This document shows positions 1 to 9,424 of a stretch of 64,000 bases of DNA, piece after piece. The number at the start of each line of letters is the position of its first letter. Position 1 is the first letter of the stretch. Location of the stretch: NCBI RefSeq assembly GCF_001632775.1, contig NZ_CP015249.1, positions 4,010,686 to 4,074,685 on the forward strand. The letters are read 5' to 3'. Under the pieces are notes generated by a model, which was given only the letters and a program-made list of their open reading frames with translations, made no database searches and had not been told where the DNA came from. The position numbers were made by a program, and so were the translations under genes. The stretch comes from Dokdonella koreensis DS-123 (GTDB lineage Bacteria > Pseudomonadota > Gammaproteobacteria > Xanthomonadales > Rhodanobacteraceae).

Positions 1-121
1 CCCCCGGCCACAGGGAGGCATCCTCGTCCAGCTCCACGTTGCCGATGACCGTCGCGGCGGGGTCGATGTAGACGGTGGCGGCCAGGCGCGGCGCGACGCC
101 GAGGAACGGGCGGATATTCAT
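1..121 (-). CDS. gamma carbonic anhydrase family protein, N-terminal fragment
   Basis: Only the first 40 codons lie in the window; the gene runs off the left edge. The translation begins MNIRPFLGVAPRLA and continues TVYIDPAATVIGNVELD, which is the usual opening of the YrdA/PaaY-type left-handed beta-helix proteins (hexapeptide-repeat, trimeric, gamma carbonic anhydrase-like). The ATG is at 121-119 on the minus strand, preceded by AGGAAACC at a suitable distance. The zinc-binding histidines would lie outside the window, so catalytic activity cannot be judged. It is transcribed away from the efflux genes. Confidence 0.75.
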   Translation of the reverse strand, partial: MNIRPFLGVAPRLAATVYIDPAATVIGNVELDEDASLWPG

Positions 122-554
122 CAAGGGTTTCCTGTCGACATGAGTACGCGGAAAAAAGGGAAGCAGCCCGTGTGCCAACCGGACCGGGTGGAGTGTGCCG
201 TCCGGCACAGTCGCGTGCGGCGATCCAGTGCACAGCTTGCACGCCGCCCCCGTCCAGCCGGCCCGCGCCGAAAGGACGCACCAGCCGGACCGATACGCCC
301 CGGGGGCCGCCGGGCCGCTGGAAAATTCACGTAAAGACCTGCCCGGCCTGCAACTTTCGCCATCGACTTGACCCACACTCCGCGCCCCGCCGAGTTTCCT
401 GACGGCCGGCTGACTGGCTGCACGGCCATGACGCTCGGCCGATGCAGGCCGTACGCCGCGCCGGGACAATAGCGCGACCGGCGGGAGGAATACCCGACCC
501 GGAGGAGGGATGCCCCGCCCTCTCCCAGCCCAAGCCAGGAACCTAGGAACACGC
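122..554. other. intergenic region between carbonic anhydrase and efflux genes
   Basis: No convincing gene. Short overlapping ORFs here have random-looking, arginine- and proline-rich translations in every frame. The stretch must carry the divergent promoters for the carbonic anhydrase gene (leftward) and the efflux genes (rightward), but no clear -35/-10 pair or regulator gene was recognised. Confidence 0.5.
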
Positions 555-1742
555 ATGTCCCGCAGCAAGCTCCTCCTCGCCGCCGTGGCGGTGATCGTCG
601 TTGGCGCGCTCGTCTGGCGCGCCGCCGGCGCCCCCAAGACCCCGAAAGGGGGCCCTGACCGCGAGGAGGGACCGATCCCGGTCACCGTCGTACCGGCATC
701 CGCGCAGGACGTCCCGCTGTTCCTGACCGCGCTGGGCACCGTGCAGGCGCTCAATACCGTCACCGTCAGCGCCCAGGTCGGCGGCCAGCTGATGGCGATC
801 CATTTCCGTGAAGGCCAGGAGGTCAAGAAGGGCGACCTGATCGCACAGATCGACCCGCGCACCTACCAGGCGGCCCTCGACCAGGCGATCGCCAACAAGA
901 AGCAGCACGAGGCGCAACTGGCCGCCTCGCGCAGCACGCTCAAGCGCTACGACGAACTGAGCGGGCAGAAGTTCGTCTCCGCCCAGGACCTGGAAAACCA
1001 GCGCCAGACCGTCCGCCAGCAGGAGGCGCAGGTCGCCTCGGACGAGGCGGCGATCGCCAGCGCGCGCGCCCAGCTCAGCTACACGCGCATCACCGCGCCG
1101 ATCGACGGCCTCGCCGGCATCCGCCAGGTCGACGTCGGCAACCTGGTCCAGGCCAACGCCACCGCGATCGTCGTGCTGACGCAGACCCGGCCGCTCAACG
1201 TCGTCTTCAACCTGCCGCAGCAGGACATGGCCAAGGTGCGCGAGGCCGACGCCGTGCCGCTCAAGGTGCTGGCGCTTTCGCGCACCGACGCCACGCCGAT
1301 CGCCGAGGGCGAGCTGATGGTGATCGACAACACGATCGACACCTCGACCGCCACGTTCAAGCTCAAGGCCGAGTTCCCGAACGCCGACGGCCGGCTCTGG
1401 CCCGGCGAGTTCGTCAACATCCGCCTGCAGGTCCGCATCGTGAAGGACGGCACCGTGGTGCCGGCCACCGGCGTCCAGCAGGGGCCGGAAGGCGAGTACG
1501 CCTGGATCGTGCAGGGCGACGACACCGTCAAGATGCAGCCGGTCACGACCGCCGGCACGGTCGACGGCGGCCTGGTGCTGGTCTCCGGCGGGCTGGCGCT
1601 CGGCGACCGCGTCGTCACCGAGGGCCAGTTCCGGCTCAAGGTCGGCGGCAAGGTCAAGCCGCTCGCGCCCGGCGAGGTCGCGCCGCCCAGCGCGCCGCCG
1701 GCCGAGGGCGAGGCCAAGACCGCGCGCCGGCGGGCCGGCTGA
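555..1742 (+). CDS. mdtA: RND efflux periplasmic adaptor subunit (MdtA-like)
   Basis: Membrane fusion protein that links an inner-membrane RND pump to an outer-membrane channel. The 395-residue product has an N-terminal anchor or signal segment (about residues 5-22), then the barrel-sandwich half containing FREGQEVKKGDLIAQIDP, a long alpha-hairpin (about 110-175), the second lipoyl half RITAPIDGLAGIRQVDVGN, beta-barrel and membrane-proximal domains, and a basic tail. ATG 555 is preferred to the in-frame ATG at 510 because AGGAAC precedes it and the hydrophobic segment then starts at residue 5. It is followed after 173 bases by two RND pumps, as in mdtABC. No TolC-like gene or local regulator is present. 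The MdtA name rests on family resemblance and gene order. Confidence 0.85.
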   Translation: MSRSKLLLAAVAVIVVGALVWRAAGAPKTPKGGPDREEGPIPVTVVPASAQDVPLFLTALGTVQALNTVTVSAQVGGQLMAIHFREGQEVKKGDLIAQIDPRTYQAALDQAIANKKQHEAQLAASRSTLKRYDELSGQKFVSAQDLENQRQTVRQQEAQVASDEAAIASARAQLSYTRITAPIDGLAGIRQVDVGNLVQANATAIVVLTQTRPLNVVFNLPQQDMAKVREADAVPLKVLALSRTDATPIAEGELMVIDNTIDTSTATFKLKAEFPNADGRLWPGEFVNIRLQVRIVKDGTVVPATGVQQGPEGEYAWIVQGDDTVKMQPVTTAGTVDGGLVLVSGGLALGDRVVTEGQFRLKVGGKVKPLAPGEVAPPSAPPAEGEAKTARRRAG

Positions 1743-1915
1743 CGCCGCCATGCCACCCGGTGCACTCGCGGCGGCCGCCTGCCCTTCCGGCAATGGCAGC
1801 GCCTGCGCACCGGGCCTGCGACACCGTGTTTCGACGCCGGCTGCGGCCGGCCTGACGCCCCTACTCCCGCCGCCGCCCGTCTCGCGGGCGCGACGCCTCC
1901 AGGAATCCTGACGCC

Positions 1916-4900
1916 GTGGGCTTCTCCACCCTCTTCATCCGACGACCGGTCGCCACCTCGCTGCTGATGGCCGGCCTGCTGCTGCTCGGCTTCATGGGCT
2001 ATCGCCAGCTGCCGGTCTCGGCGCTGCCCGACATCGACGCTCCGTCGATCCAGGTCACCACCCAGTACCCGGGCGCCAGCCCGACGACGATGGCGGCGCT
2101 CGTGACGACGCCGCTGGAACGCCAGTTCGGCCAGATCTCGGGCCTGTCGATGATGACGTCCGATTCGTCGGCCGGCCTGTCGACGATCCTGCTGACGTTC
2201 AACATGAACCGCGACATCGACGCGGCGGCGCAGGACGTGCAGTCGGCGATCAACGCGGCGCGCGGCACCCTGCCCAACAACCTGCCCTACCCGCCGGTCT
2301 ACAACAAGGTCAACCCGGCCGACGCGCCGATCCTGACCCTGGTCATGAACTCCGACGCGCTGCCGCTGCGCGAGGTCAACAACTACGCCGACTCGATCCT
2401 CGCGCAGAAGCTTTCGCAGGTCGCCGGCGTCGGCCTCGTCAGCATCGCCGGCAACGTGCGGCCGGCCGTGCGCATCCAGGTCGATCCGGCGGCGCTCGCC
2501 AACCAGGGCCTGACCATCGAGGACGTGCGCTCGGCGCTGACCCAGGCCAACGTCAACGGCCCCAAGGGCACGATCGACGGCGCCGCCCAGTCGTTCACGA
2601 TCGGCGCCAACGACCAGATCTCCGACGCCGACGAGTACCGCAGCGTCATCATCAGCTACAAGGGCGAAGCGCCGGTGCGCCTGGGCGACATCGCCAACGT
2701 CGTCGACGGCGTCGAGAATGACCAGCTCGCCGCCTGGGCCAACGGCAAGCCGGCCGTGCTGCTGGATGTCCGCCGCCAGCCCGGCGCCAACATCGTGCAG
2801 ACCGTCGACGCGATCAAGGCGATGCTGCCCGAGCTGCGCGCCGTCCTGCCGGCCAACGTGCACCTGGACGTGTTCGCCGACCGCACGGTGACGATCCGCG
2901 CCTCGGTGGAGGACGTGGAATTCACGCTGATGCTGACGATCTTCCTCGTCATCGCGGTGATCTTCGTGTTCCTGCGCCGGCTCTGGGCCACCGTGATCCC
3001 CAGCGTCGCCGTGCCGCTGTCGATCATGGGCACGTTCGCGGTCATGGCCTTCGCGAGCTTCTCGCTCGACAACCTCTCGCTGATGGCGCTGACGGTGGCC
3101 ACCGGCTTCGTCGTCGACGACGCGATCGTCATGATCGAGAACATCGTGCGCTACCTGGAAAAGGGGCGCGAGCCGAAGGAAGCCGCCGAGGAAGGCGCCC
3201 GCGAGATCGGCTTCACCGTGCTGTCGCTGACGGTCTCGCTGATCGCGGTGTTCCTGCCGCTGCTGCTGATGCCGGGCGTGACCGGCCGCCTGTTCAAGGA
3301 ATTCGCGGTCGTGCTGTCGATCGCGGTCGGCCTGTCGATGATCGTCTCGCTGACGCTGACGCCGATGATGTGCGCCTACCTGCTGCGCCGCGAGAACGCG
3401 CCCAAGGAGGAAGCCGAAGGCGACCACGCCGTCCAGCACGACCGCAAGCGCAGCTGGTGGGACCGCCTGGTCAACGGCTACGCCAACAGCCTGGACTGGG
3501 TGTTCGCGCACCAGCCGCTGACGATGCTGGTACTCACCGCCACCGTCGCGCTGACGGTGCTGCTGTTCGTCATGATGCCCAAGGGCCTGCTGCCGGACCA
3601 GGACACCGGCATGATCACCGGCGTGGTCCAGGCCGACGAGTCGATCGCGTTCCCGGCGATGCTCGACCGCACCCAGCGCGTCGCCGAGGCCCTGCGCGCC
3701 GACCCGGCCGTCAGCGGCGTCGCCGCGTTCATCGGCGCCGGCTCGATCAACCCGACGCTCAACCAGGGCCAGCTCAACATCGTGCTCAAGCCGCGCTCGG
3801 AGCGCGGCAGCCTGGCGCAGATCCTGCCACGCCTGCAGGACGCGGTCGACGCGATTCCCGGCGTGGCGCTATACCTGAAGCCGGTGCAGGACATCGCGCT
3901 CGACAACCGCATCGCGCCGACCGAGTACCAGTACGCGCTGACCGACGTCAACGTCGACGAGCTGCACACGTTCGCCGAGAAGATGACCGCCGCCCTGCAG
4001 AAGCGGCCGGAGCTGGCCGACGTCGACAACAACCTCGCCGCCGCCGGCCTGCAGCTGCAGCTGACGATCGACCGCGACCAGACCAGCCGCCTCGGCGTGC
4101 CGATCCAGACCATCGACGACACGCTGTACTCGGCCTTCGGCCAGCGCCAGATCTCCACCATCTTCACGCAGCTCAACCAGTACCGCGTCGTGCTCGAGGT
4201 CGATCCGAAGTTCCGCACCAGCGCGGACCTGCTCAACCGCCTGGGCGTACGCGGCAGCGGCAACGGCGCGCTGATCGGCTCCAACGCGACCACGCTCGGC
4301 CAGGTCACGTCGAGCAACTCGGCCACGCCGAGCGGCATCGGCGCGCAGGGCAATACCGGCATCAACCTCGGCAGCGGCGGCACGATCCCGATGGCCTCGC
4401 TGGTCGACGCCAAGGTCGTCAACGCGCCGCTGGTCATCAGCCACCAGAACCAGCTGCCGGCCGTGACGATCTCGTTCAACCTCGCCCCGGGGTACTCGCT
4501 GTCGCAGGCGGTGCGCGCGATCGAGGAGGTCGAGGCCTCGATCCAGATGCCGCCGCAGGTACGCGGCAACTTCATCGGCAAGGCGGCCGAGTTCTCCGCC
4601 TCGATGACCGACGAGGTGCTGCTGATCCTCGCCTCGCTGATCGTCATCTACATCGTGCTGGGCGTGCTGTACGAGAGCTACATCCATCCGATCACGATCA
4701 TCTCGACCCTGCCGCCGGCCGGCGTCGGCGCCCTGCTCGCGCTGACGCTGTGCGGCTTCAGCCTGTCGATCGACGGCATCGTCGGCATCATCCTGCTGAT
4801 CGGCATCGTCAAGAAGAACGCGATCATGATGATCGACTTCGCGATCGATGCGCAGCGCGCCGGTGCCGGCGCCCAGGCCGCGATCCGCCGCGCCGCGCTG

Positions 4901-5152
4901 CTGCGCTTCCGGCCGATCCTGATGACCACCGCGGCCGCGCTGTTCGGCGCGCTGCCGCTGGCGCTCGGCACCGGCATCGGCTCGGAGTTGCGCCGGCCGC
5001 TGGGCGTGTCGATCGTCGGCGGCCTGCTGCTGTCGCAGCTGATCACGCTGTACACGACGCCGGTGCTGTACCTGTACATGGAACGGGTGTCGGACTGGCT
5101 CAAGGCACGGCGCGAGCGGCGCGACCTCGCACACGCGGGGAGGATGGCGTGA
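1916..5152 (+). CDS. mdtB: RND multidrug efflux permease (MdtB-like)
   Basis: Proton-driven inner-membrane pump, 1078 residues, normal for the HAE1 family. It opens GFSTLFIRRPVATSLLMAG (TM1) followed by LPVSALPDIDAPSIQVTT, close to E. coli MdtB. Paired aspartates D401-D402 in GFVVDDAIVMIENI match the proton-relay pair of AcrB TM4. The second half repeats the fold (IGIVKKNAIMMIDFAID). The start is GTG at 1916 with AGGAATCC upstream. An insert-like segment rich in Gly, Ser and Asn near residues 780-825 (GSGNGALIGSNATTLG) lengthens a periplasmic loop. In MdtABC two different permeases form a mixed trimer; the partner is the gene at 5990. Confidence 0.88.
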   Translation: MGFSTLFIRRPVATSLLMAGLLLLGFMGYRQLPVSALPDIDAPSIQVTTQYPGASPTTMAALVTTPLERQFGQISGLSMMTSDSSAGLSTILLTFNMNRDIDAAAQDVQSAINAARGTLPNNLPYPPVYNKVNPADAPILTLVMNSDALPLREVNNYADSILAQKLSQVAGVGLVSIAGNVRPAVRIQVDPAALANQGLTIEDVRSALTQANVNGPKGTIDGAAQSFTIGANDQISDADEYRSVIISYKGEAPVRLGDIANVVDGVENDQLAAWANGKPAVLLDVRRQPGANIVQTVDAIKAMLPELRAVLPANVHLDVFADRTVTIRASVEDVEFTLMLTIFLVIAVIFVFLRRLWATVIPSVAVPLSIMGTFAVMAFASFSLDNLSLMALTVATGFVVDDAIVMIENIVRYLEKGREPKEAAEEGAREIGFTVLSLTVSLIAVFLPLLLMPGVTGRLFKEFAVVLSIAVGLSMIVSLTLTPMMCAYLLRRENAPKEEAEGDHAVQHDRKRSWWDRLVNGYANSLDWVFAHQPLTMLVLTATVALTVLLFVMMPKGLLPDQDTGMITGVVQADESIAFPAMLDRTQRVAEALRADPAVSGVAAFIGAGSINPTLNQGQLNIVLKPRSERGSLAQILPRLQDAVDAIPGVALYLKPVQDIALDNRIAPTEYQYALTDVNVDELHTFAEKMTAALQKRPELADVDNNLAAAGLQLQLTIDRDQTSRLGVPIQTIDDTLYSAFGQRQISTIFTQLNQYRVVLEVDPKFRTSADLLNRLGVRGSGNGALIGSNATTLGQVTSSNSATPSGIGAQGNTGINLGSGGTIPMASLVDAKVVNAPLVISHQNQLPAVTISFNLAPGYSLSQAVRAIEEVEASIQMPPQVRGNFIGKAAEFSASMTDEVLLILASLIVIYIVLGVLYESYIHPITIISTLPPAGVGALLALTLCGFSLSIDGIVGIILLIGIVKKNAIMMIDFAIDAQRAGAGAQAAIRRAALLRFRPILMTTAAALFGALPLALGTGIGSELRRPLGVSIVGGLLLSQLITLYTTPVLYLYMERVSDWLKARRERRDLAHAGRMA

Positions 5153-5989
5153 TCGCCGGCTTCGCCTCGCCAGTCACCGGCTGCATACCAATGCTTCGCA
5201 CGCGGATGGCGCGTCTTTTTTCGCTTGCCTACGATCCGACGCTTGGTGTCGTGGATAGCGGTCGTACTGATAGGTATTTGACTCGCTGCGCTCGGGGGGC
5301 GGCATCCCTGCCTTTTTCCGCTCGCCTCCCGGGCGAGCGGGTCACTTTCTCTTGCGTGCCCAAGAGAAAGTAACCAAAGAGAAGGGCACCCCGGTGCCAC
5401 GGTCTCCGGGCATCCTGCCCTCCGACTGCACAGGTTCACTCCGGGGTTCGCTGACGGCACATCCCTGTGCCCACAGCGAACGGGCCGGCATCGTGCCGGC
5501 CCCCCTTCGGGCCTTTCTCCGTGAACCTGCCGCGGCACAGGGGCCCCATCAGCGCGCTTCCTGCGCGCGCAAGCCAGAGCAAAGCGCAAGCTCGGCGCCA
5601 CCTGTCACGCAACACGCTTCGGCTTCGGCTTCGGCTTCGGCTTCGGCGCGCAGGATGCGCGCTTCTTCGGGTCCCGTCGCGCGCGGCGGGATGGCGCAGG
5701 ATCAGCCCGCAGGGGGGCCGGCACGATGCCGGCCCGTTGGCCGTCAGGCCAGGGATGGCCTGTCGGCCAACCCCGTAGCCATCCCGCGGACCCGCAGCAC
5801 AGGGACTGTGCGGAGGGCGCGTGCGCCGGGTGGCCTTTCTTTTGGTTACTTTTCTTTGGCCACCCAAAGAAAAGTGACCCGCTCGCCCCGGAGGCGAGCG
5901 GAAAAAGCCAAGGACGGCATGCACGTCACCACCAGCAAAGCACGCCCTGCAACGGCAGTGACGGCAAGCACGGCGTACATAATCTCCCT
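5153..5989. repeat. inverted pair of composite intergenic repeats between the two RND genes
   Basis: This 837-base gap holds no credible gene. Two long related units face each other: about 5301-5508 and, inverted, about 5711-5918. The outer parts (5310-5389 and 5830-5909) match over about 80 bases. Each contains a hairpin with 11-base arms (5344-5371; 5848-5875), preceded or followed by a CGCTCGCC/GGCGAGCG hairpin. The inner parts share GGCCGGCATCGTGCCGGCC (about 5483-5501 and its complement near 5716-5734). Short ORFs inside encode the familiar spurious FWLLFFGHPKKS-type peptides. Such units are widespread between genes in Lysobacterales (from memory). Their role is unknown; the hairpins could end or stabilise transcripts. 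Confidence 0.75.
5616..5647. repeat. short tandem repeat, unit GCTTCG, five copies
   Basis: Five consecutive GCTTCG units plus GC, lying in the centre between the two inverted repeat units. Simple-sequence tracts of this kind change length easily. No ORF that looks real reads through it, so coding phase variation is not indicated. Confidence 0.85.
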
Positions 5990-8900
5990 ATGAACATCGC
6001 CGCCCCCTTCATCAAACGCCCCATCGGCACGATCCTGCTCGCCCTCGGCGTCCTCGTCGGTGGCCTGATCGCCTACTTCCAGCTCGGCGTCGCGGCCCTG
6101 CCGAACGTCGAGTTCCCGGTGATCTTCGTCGTCGCCAACCAGCCCGGCGCGGATGCCGAGAACATGGCCTCGACCGTGGCGGCACCGCTGGAGCGGCACA
6201 TGGGCCGCGTGTCGGGCGTCGACCAGATGAGTTCGACCAGCCGGCAGGGCTCGGCCGTGGTCATCCTGTTCTTCTCGCTCGACAAGAACATCGACGCCGC
6301 CGCCCGCGACGTGCAGGCGGCGATCAACGCCTCGATGGCCGACCTGCCGTCGGGCCTGCGCACCGCGCCGATCTACCGCAAGGCCAACCCCAACAACGAC
6401 CCGGTGCTGCTGCTGGCGCTGACCTCCAAGACCCGCACCACGGCGGACCTGTACAACATGGCCGACTCGCTGCTGGCCCAGCGGGTGCGCCAGGTGGCCG
6501 GCGTCGCCGACGTCAACATCACCGGCGGCGCGACACCGGCCGTGCGCGTGGACGTGGACCTGCGCAAGCTGAGCTCGATGGGGCTGTCGGCCGACCAGGT
6601 GCGCAACGCGATCGCCGCTGCCAACGTGACCTCGCCGCAGGGCTTCCTGAGCGACGGCCGCACGACGATGACGATCGCCGCCAACGACGCGCTGAAGACC
6701 GGCGCGCAGTTCGCCGACATCGTCGTGGCCGTGCGCAACGGCATCCCGATCCGGCTGCGCGACATCGCCACCGTCGGCGACGGCCAGGAGAACAAAAACC
6801 AGGCGGCCTGGTTCAACGGCCAGCGCGCGATCCTGATGGTCATCAGCAAGCAGGCCGACGCCAACGTCATCGAGACCGTCGACAAGATCTACGACGAGCT
6901 GCCGCTGATGCGCAGCTGGCTGCCGGAAGGCGTGGAGCTGACGCCGTTCAACGACCGCACCGCGACGATCCGCGCCTCGGTCATGGAGGTGCAGATCACG
7001 CTGCTGATCAGCCTGGCGCTGGTCATCATGACGATGCTGCTGTTCCTGCGCCGCGTCGCCCCGACCGTGATCGCCGGCCTGTCGGTGCCGCTGTCGCTGG
7101 CCGGTGCGTTCATCGTGATGTACGCGTTCGGCTTCACACTGGACAACCTGACGCTGATGGCGCTGGTCATCTCGATCGGCTTCGTCGTCGACGACGCGAT
7201 CGTCGTCATCGAGAACATCGTGCGCCACCTGGACATGGGCAAGTCGCGGCTGCAGGCCGCGCTGGACGGCGCCAAGGAGATCGGCTTCACGATCGTCTCG
7301 ATCACCGCCTCGCTGATCGCGGTCTTCGTGCCGCTGCTGTTCATGGGCGGCTTCATCGGCATGTTCCTGCATTCGTTCGCGGTCACGATCACCGCGGCGA
7401 TCGCGATGTCGGCCGTGGTCTCGCTGACGCTGACGGCGGCGCTGTGCGGCCGCTACCTGCAGCCGCACGGCGAGGAAAAGCCTTCCTGGCTGAGCCGGCG
7501 CATCGACGCGATGCACGCCGGCATGCTTTCCGGCTACCAGCGCGCGCTGGACTGGTCGCTGCGCCATCCGCGCATCATGAGCCTGCAGCCGCTGCTGCTG
7601 GTGATCGCCACGATCTGGCTGTCGACGTTCCTCAAGTTCGGCATGGTGCCGCAGCAGGACACCGGCATGATGAACGGCACCGCCGTCGCCAGCGCCACGG
7701 TGTCCTACGAGGCGATGGTCGGCCTGCAGCGCAAGGTCGCCGGCATCCTGATGGCCGATCCGGCGGTCGCCAGCGTCGGCTCGTCGGTCGGTGGCGGCGG
7801 CGGTCCGGGCGCCAGTTCCAACCGCGGCCAGTTCTTCATCAACCTGAAGCCGTTCGGCAACGGCCGCGACGAGTCCACGTTCGAGGTCATGAACCGGCTG
7901 ATCCGCAAGACCGAGAACCTGCCCGGCATCGAGCTGCGCCTGCGGCCGGTGCAGGACCTGGGCGGCGGCGGCGGCCCGCGCGGCGGCGATTCGCAGTTCA
8001 GCTACTCGATCAAGGGCAGCAACTACGCCGAACTGCTCGAATGGGGGCCGCGCCTGGCCGCCGAGATGAAGAAGCTGCCGCAGATCACCAACGTCGGCAC
8101 CGCGCTGGACGACGGCGGCATCGAGCAGAACCTGGTCATCGACCGCGACACCGCCTCGCGCCTGGGCGTGTCGGTCGGCGCGATCTCCAGCGTGCTCTAC
8201 AACGCGTTCGGCCAGCGCCAGATCTCGACGATCTATTCGGACCTCAACCAGTACCGCGTCGTGCTGAACGCCATCACCGGCGAATCCCCCGGCGTGGATA
8301 CGCTCAAGCGCCTCTACGTGCGCGCCAACACCGGCGCGATGGTGCCCCTGACCGCCGTGACGCGGCTCGAACCCGGCCGCGCGCCGCTGATGATCCAGCA
8401 CGACTTCCAGTTCCCGGTGTTCGACCTCACCTTCAACATGGCCGACGGCGTGACCATGGGCCAGGTGATCCCGCTGATCCAGGAGACGATGCGCAACCTG
8501 CGCATGCCCGGCAGCATCCAGGGCGAGTTCGGCGGCGAGCTGCGCCGTTTCCAGCAGCAGCAGTCCAGCCAGGGCCTGCTGCTGATCGCGGCGGTGATCG
8601 CGGTCTACCTGGTGCTCGGCATGCTCTACGAGAGCCTGATCCACCCGGTGACGATCCTCTCCACCCTGCCCTCGGCCGGCGTCGGCTGCCTGCTGGCAAT
8701 GCTGGCGACCAATACCGAGCTGACGCTGATCTCGATCATCGCGATCGTGCTGCTGATCGGCATCGTCAAGAAGAACGCGATCATGATGATCGACTTCGCG
8801 CTGCACGCCGAGCGCGACCACGGCAAGCCGCCGATCGAGGCGATCCGCGAGGCCTGCCTGGTGCGCTTCCGCCCGATCATGATGACCTCGATGGTCGCGA

Positions 8901-9154
8901 TCCTCGGCGCGGTGCCGCTGGCGATCGGCTTCGGCATCGGCTCGGAGCTGCGCCAGCCGCTCGGCATCGCGATGATCGGCGGCCTGCTGGTCTCGCAGAC
9001 GCTGACGCTGCTGTCGACGCCGGCGATCTACCTGGTGTTCGCGCGGATGGCCGAGCGGCGCCGCACGCGCCGGGCCGAGAAGCGGGCGCTTCGCGAAGCG
9101 AAGCGTGCCGCGCGCCTGGCACGGGCCGACATTGCACCGACATCCGGTGCCTGA
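5990..9154 (+). CDS. mdtC: RND multidrug efflux permease (MdtC-like)
   Basis: Second RND pump subunit, 1054 residues, opening MNIAAPFIKRPIGTILLA and carrying LPNVEFPVIFVVANQPGA, which resembles MdtC more than MdtB. The proton-relay aspartates are D401-D402 in GFVVDDAIVVIENI; the C-terminal half has IGIVKKNAIMMIDFAL. The reading frame is open upstream to 5726, but that part comes from the repeat element, so ATG 5990, directly before the typical TM1, is chosen. No clear Shine-Dalgarno sequence precedes it. In known mdtABC operons the pump genes are adjacent; here an 837-base repeat block intervenes, so the second pump may depend on readthrough or on its own promoter. Confidence 0.87.
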   Translation: MNIAAPFIKRPIGTILLALGVLVGGLIAYFQLGVAALPNVEFPVIFVVANQPGADAENMASTVAAPLERHMGRVSGVDQMSSTSRQGSAVVILFFSLDKNIDAAARDVQAAINASMADLPSGLRTAPIYRKANPNNDPVLLLALTSKTRTTADLYNMADSLLAQRVRQVAGVADVNITGGATPAVRVDVDLRKLSSMGLSADQVRNAIAAANVTSPQGFLSDGRTTMTIAANDALKTGAQFADIVVAVRNGIPIRLRDIATVGDGQENKNQAAWFNGQRAILMVISKQADANVIETVDKIYDELPLMRSWLPEGVELTPFNDRTATIRASVMEVQITLLISLALVIMTMLLFLRRVAPTVIAGLSVPLSLAGAFIVMYAFGFTLDNLTLMALVISIGFVVDDAIVVIENIVRHLDMGKSRLQAALDGAKEIGFTIVSITASLIAVFVPLLFMGGFIGMFLHSFAVTITAAIAMSAVVSLTLTAALCGRYLQPHGEEKPSWLSRRIDAMHAGMLSGYQRALDWSLRHPRIMSLQPLLLVIATIWLSTFLKFGMVPQQDTGMMNGTAVASATVSYEAMVGLQRKVAGILMADPAVASVGSSVGGGGGPGASSNRGQFFINLKPFGNGRDESTFEVMNRLIRKTENLPGIELRLRPVQDLGGGGGPRGGDSQFSYSIKGSNYAELLEWGPRLAAEMKKLPQITNVGTALDDGGIEQNLVIDRDTASRLGVSVGAISSVLYNAFGQRQISTIYSDLNQYRVVLNAITGESPGVDTLKRLYVRANTGAMVPLTAVTRLEPGRAPLMIQHDFQFPVFDLTFNMADGVTMGQVIPLIQETMRNLRMPGSIQGEFGGELRRFQQQQSSQGLLLIAAVIAVYLVLGMLYESLIHPVTILSTLPSAGVGCLLAMLATNTELTLISIIAIVLLIGIVKKNAIMMIDFALHAERDHGKPPIEAIREACLVRFRPIMMTSMVAILGAVPLAIGFGIGSELRQPLGIAMIGGLLVSQTLTLLSTPAIYLVFARMAERRRTRRAEKRALREAKRAARLARADIAPTSGA

Positions 9155-9424
9155 GACTGCCGGGCGGACGTCGCGCGTGCCGTCCCGGACGGCGCGTGCA
9201 CGGCCCGGAAACGGGTCGCGCCCGCGCCGGGCGTTCAGGCGAACTGTCACGGATTCTTCACGCCGCCGTTCGCACATCGTTTAATCGGGACCGCGCACGA
9301 TCCGCCACGCCCAGCCGGGCGCTCGAGAGTCGTACGTGATGATGCCGTCCCCTTCCCGCCCATCGCCGGCATCGCCCGGCTCGCTTCGTGACCGCACGCC
9401 GCTGCGGGAAGAGGCGACGACCCG

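Noticed and set aside
543..1793. 416-residue minus-strand ORF opposite the adaptor gene
   Set aside because: Antisense shadow of a high-GC gene; Arg/Asp/Gly-rich translation without domain pattern.
5352..5993. ORFs in the repeat block encoding SLWLLSLGHARES/FWLLFFGHPKKS-like peptides
   Set aside because: They follow the repeat units rather than a gene and are known spurious calls in this order.
9179..9193. GCCGTC-CCG-GACGGC hairpin after the second RND gene
   Set aside because: Only six base pairs with a three-base loop and no T-run; expected by chance in GC-rich DNA.
5846..9277. 1143-residue minus-strand ORF opposite the second RND gene
   Set aside because: Antisense shadow; composition dominated by Arg, Asp, His and Gln with no fold signature.
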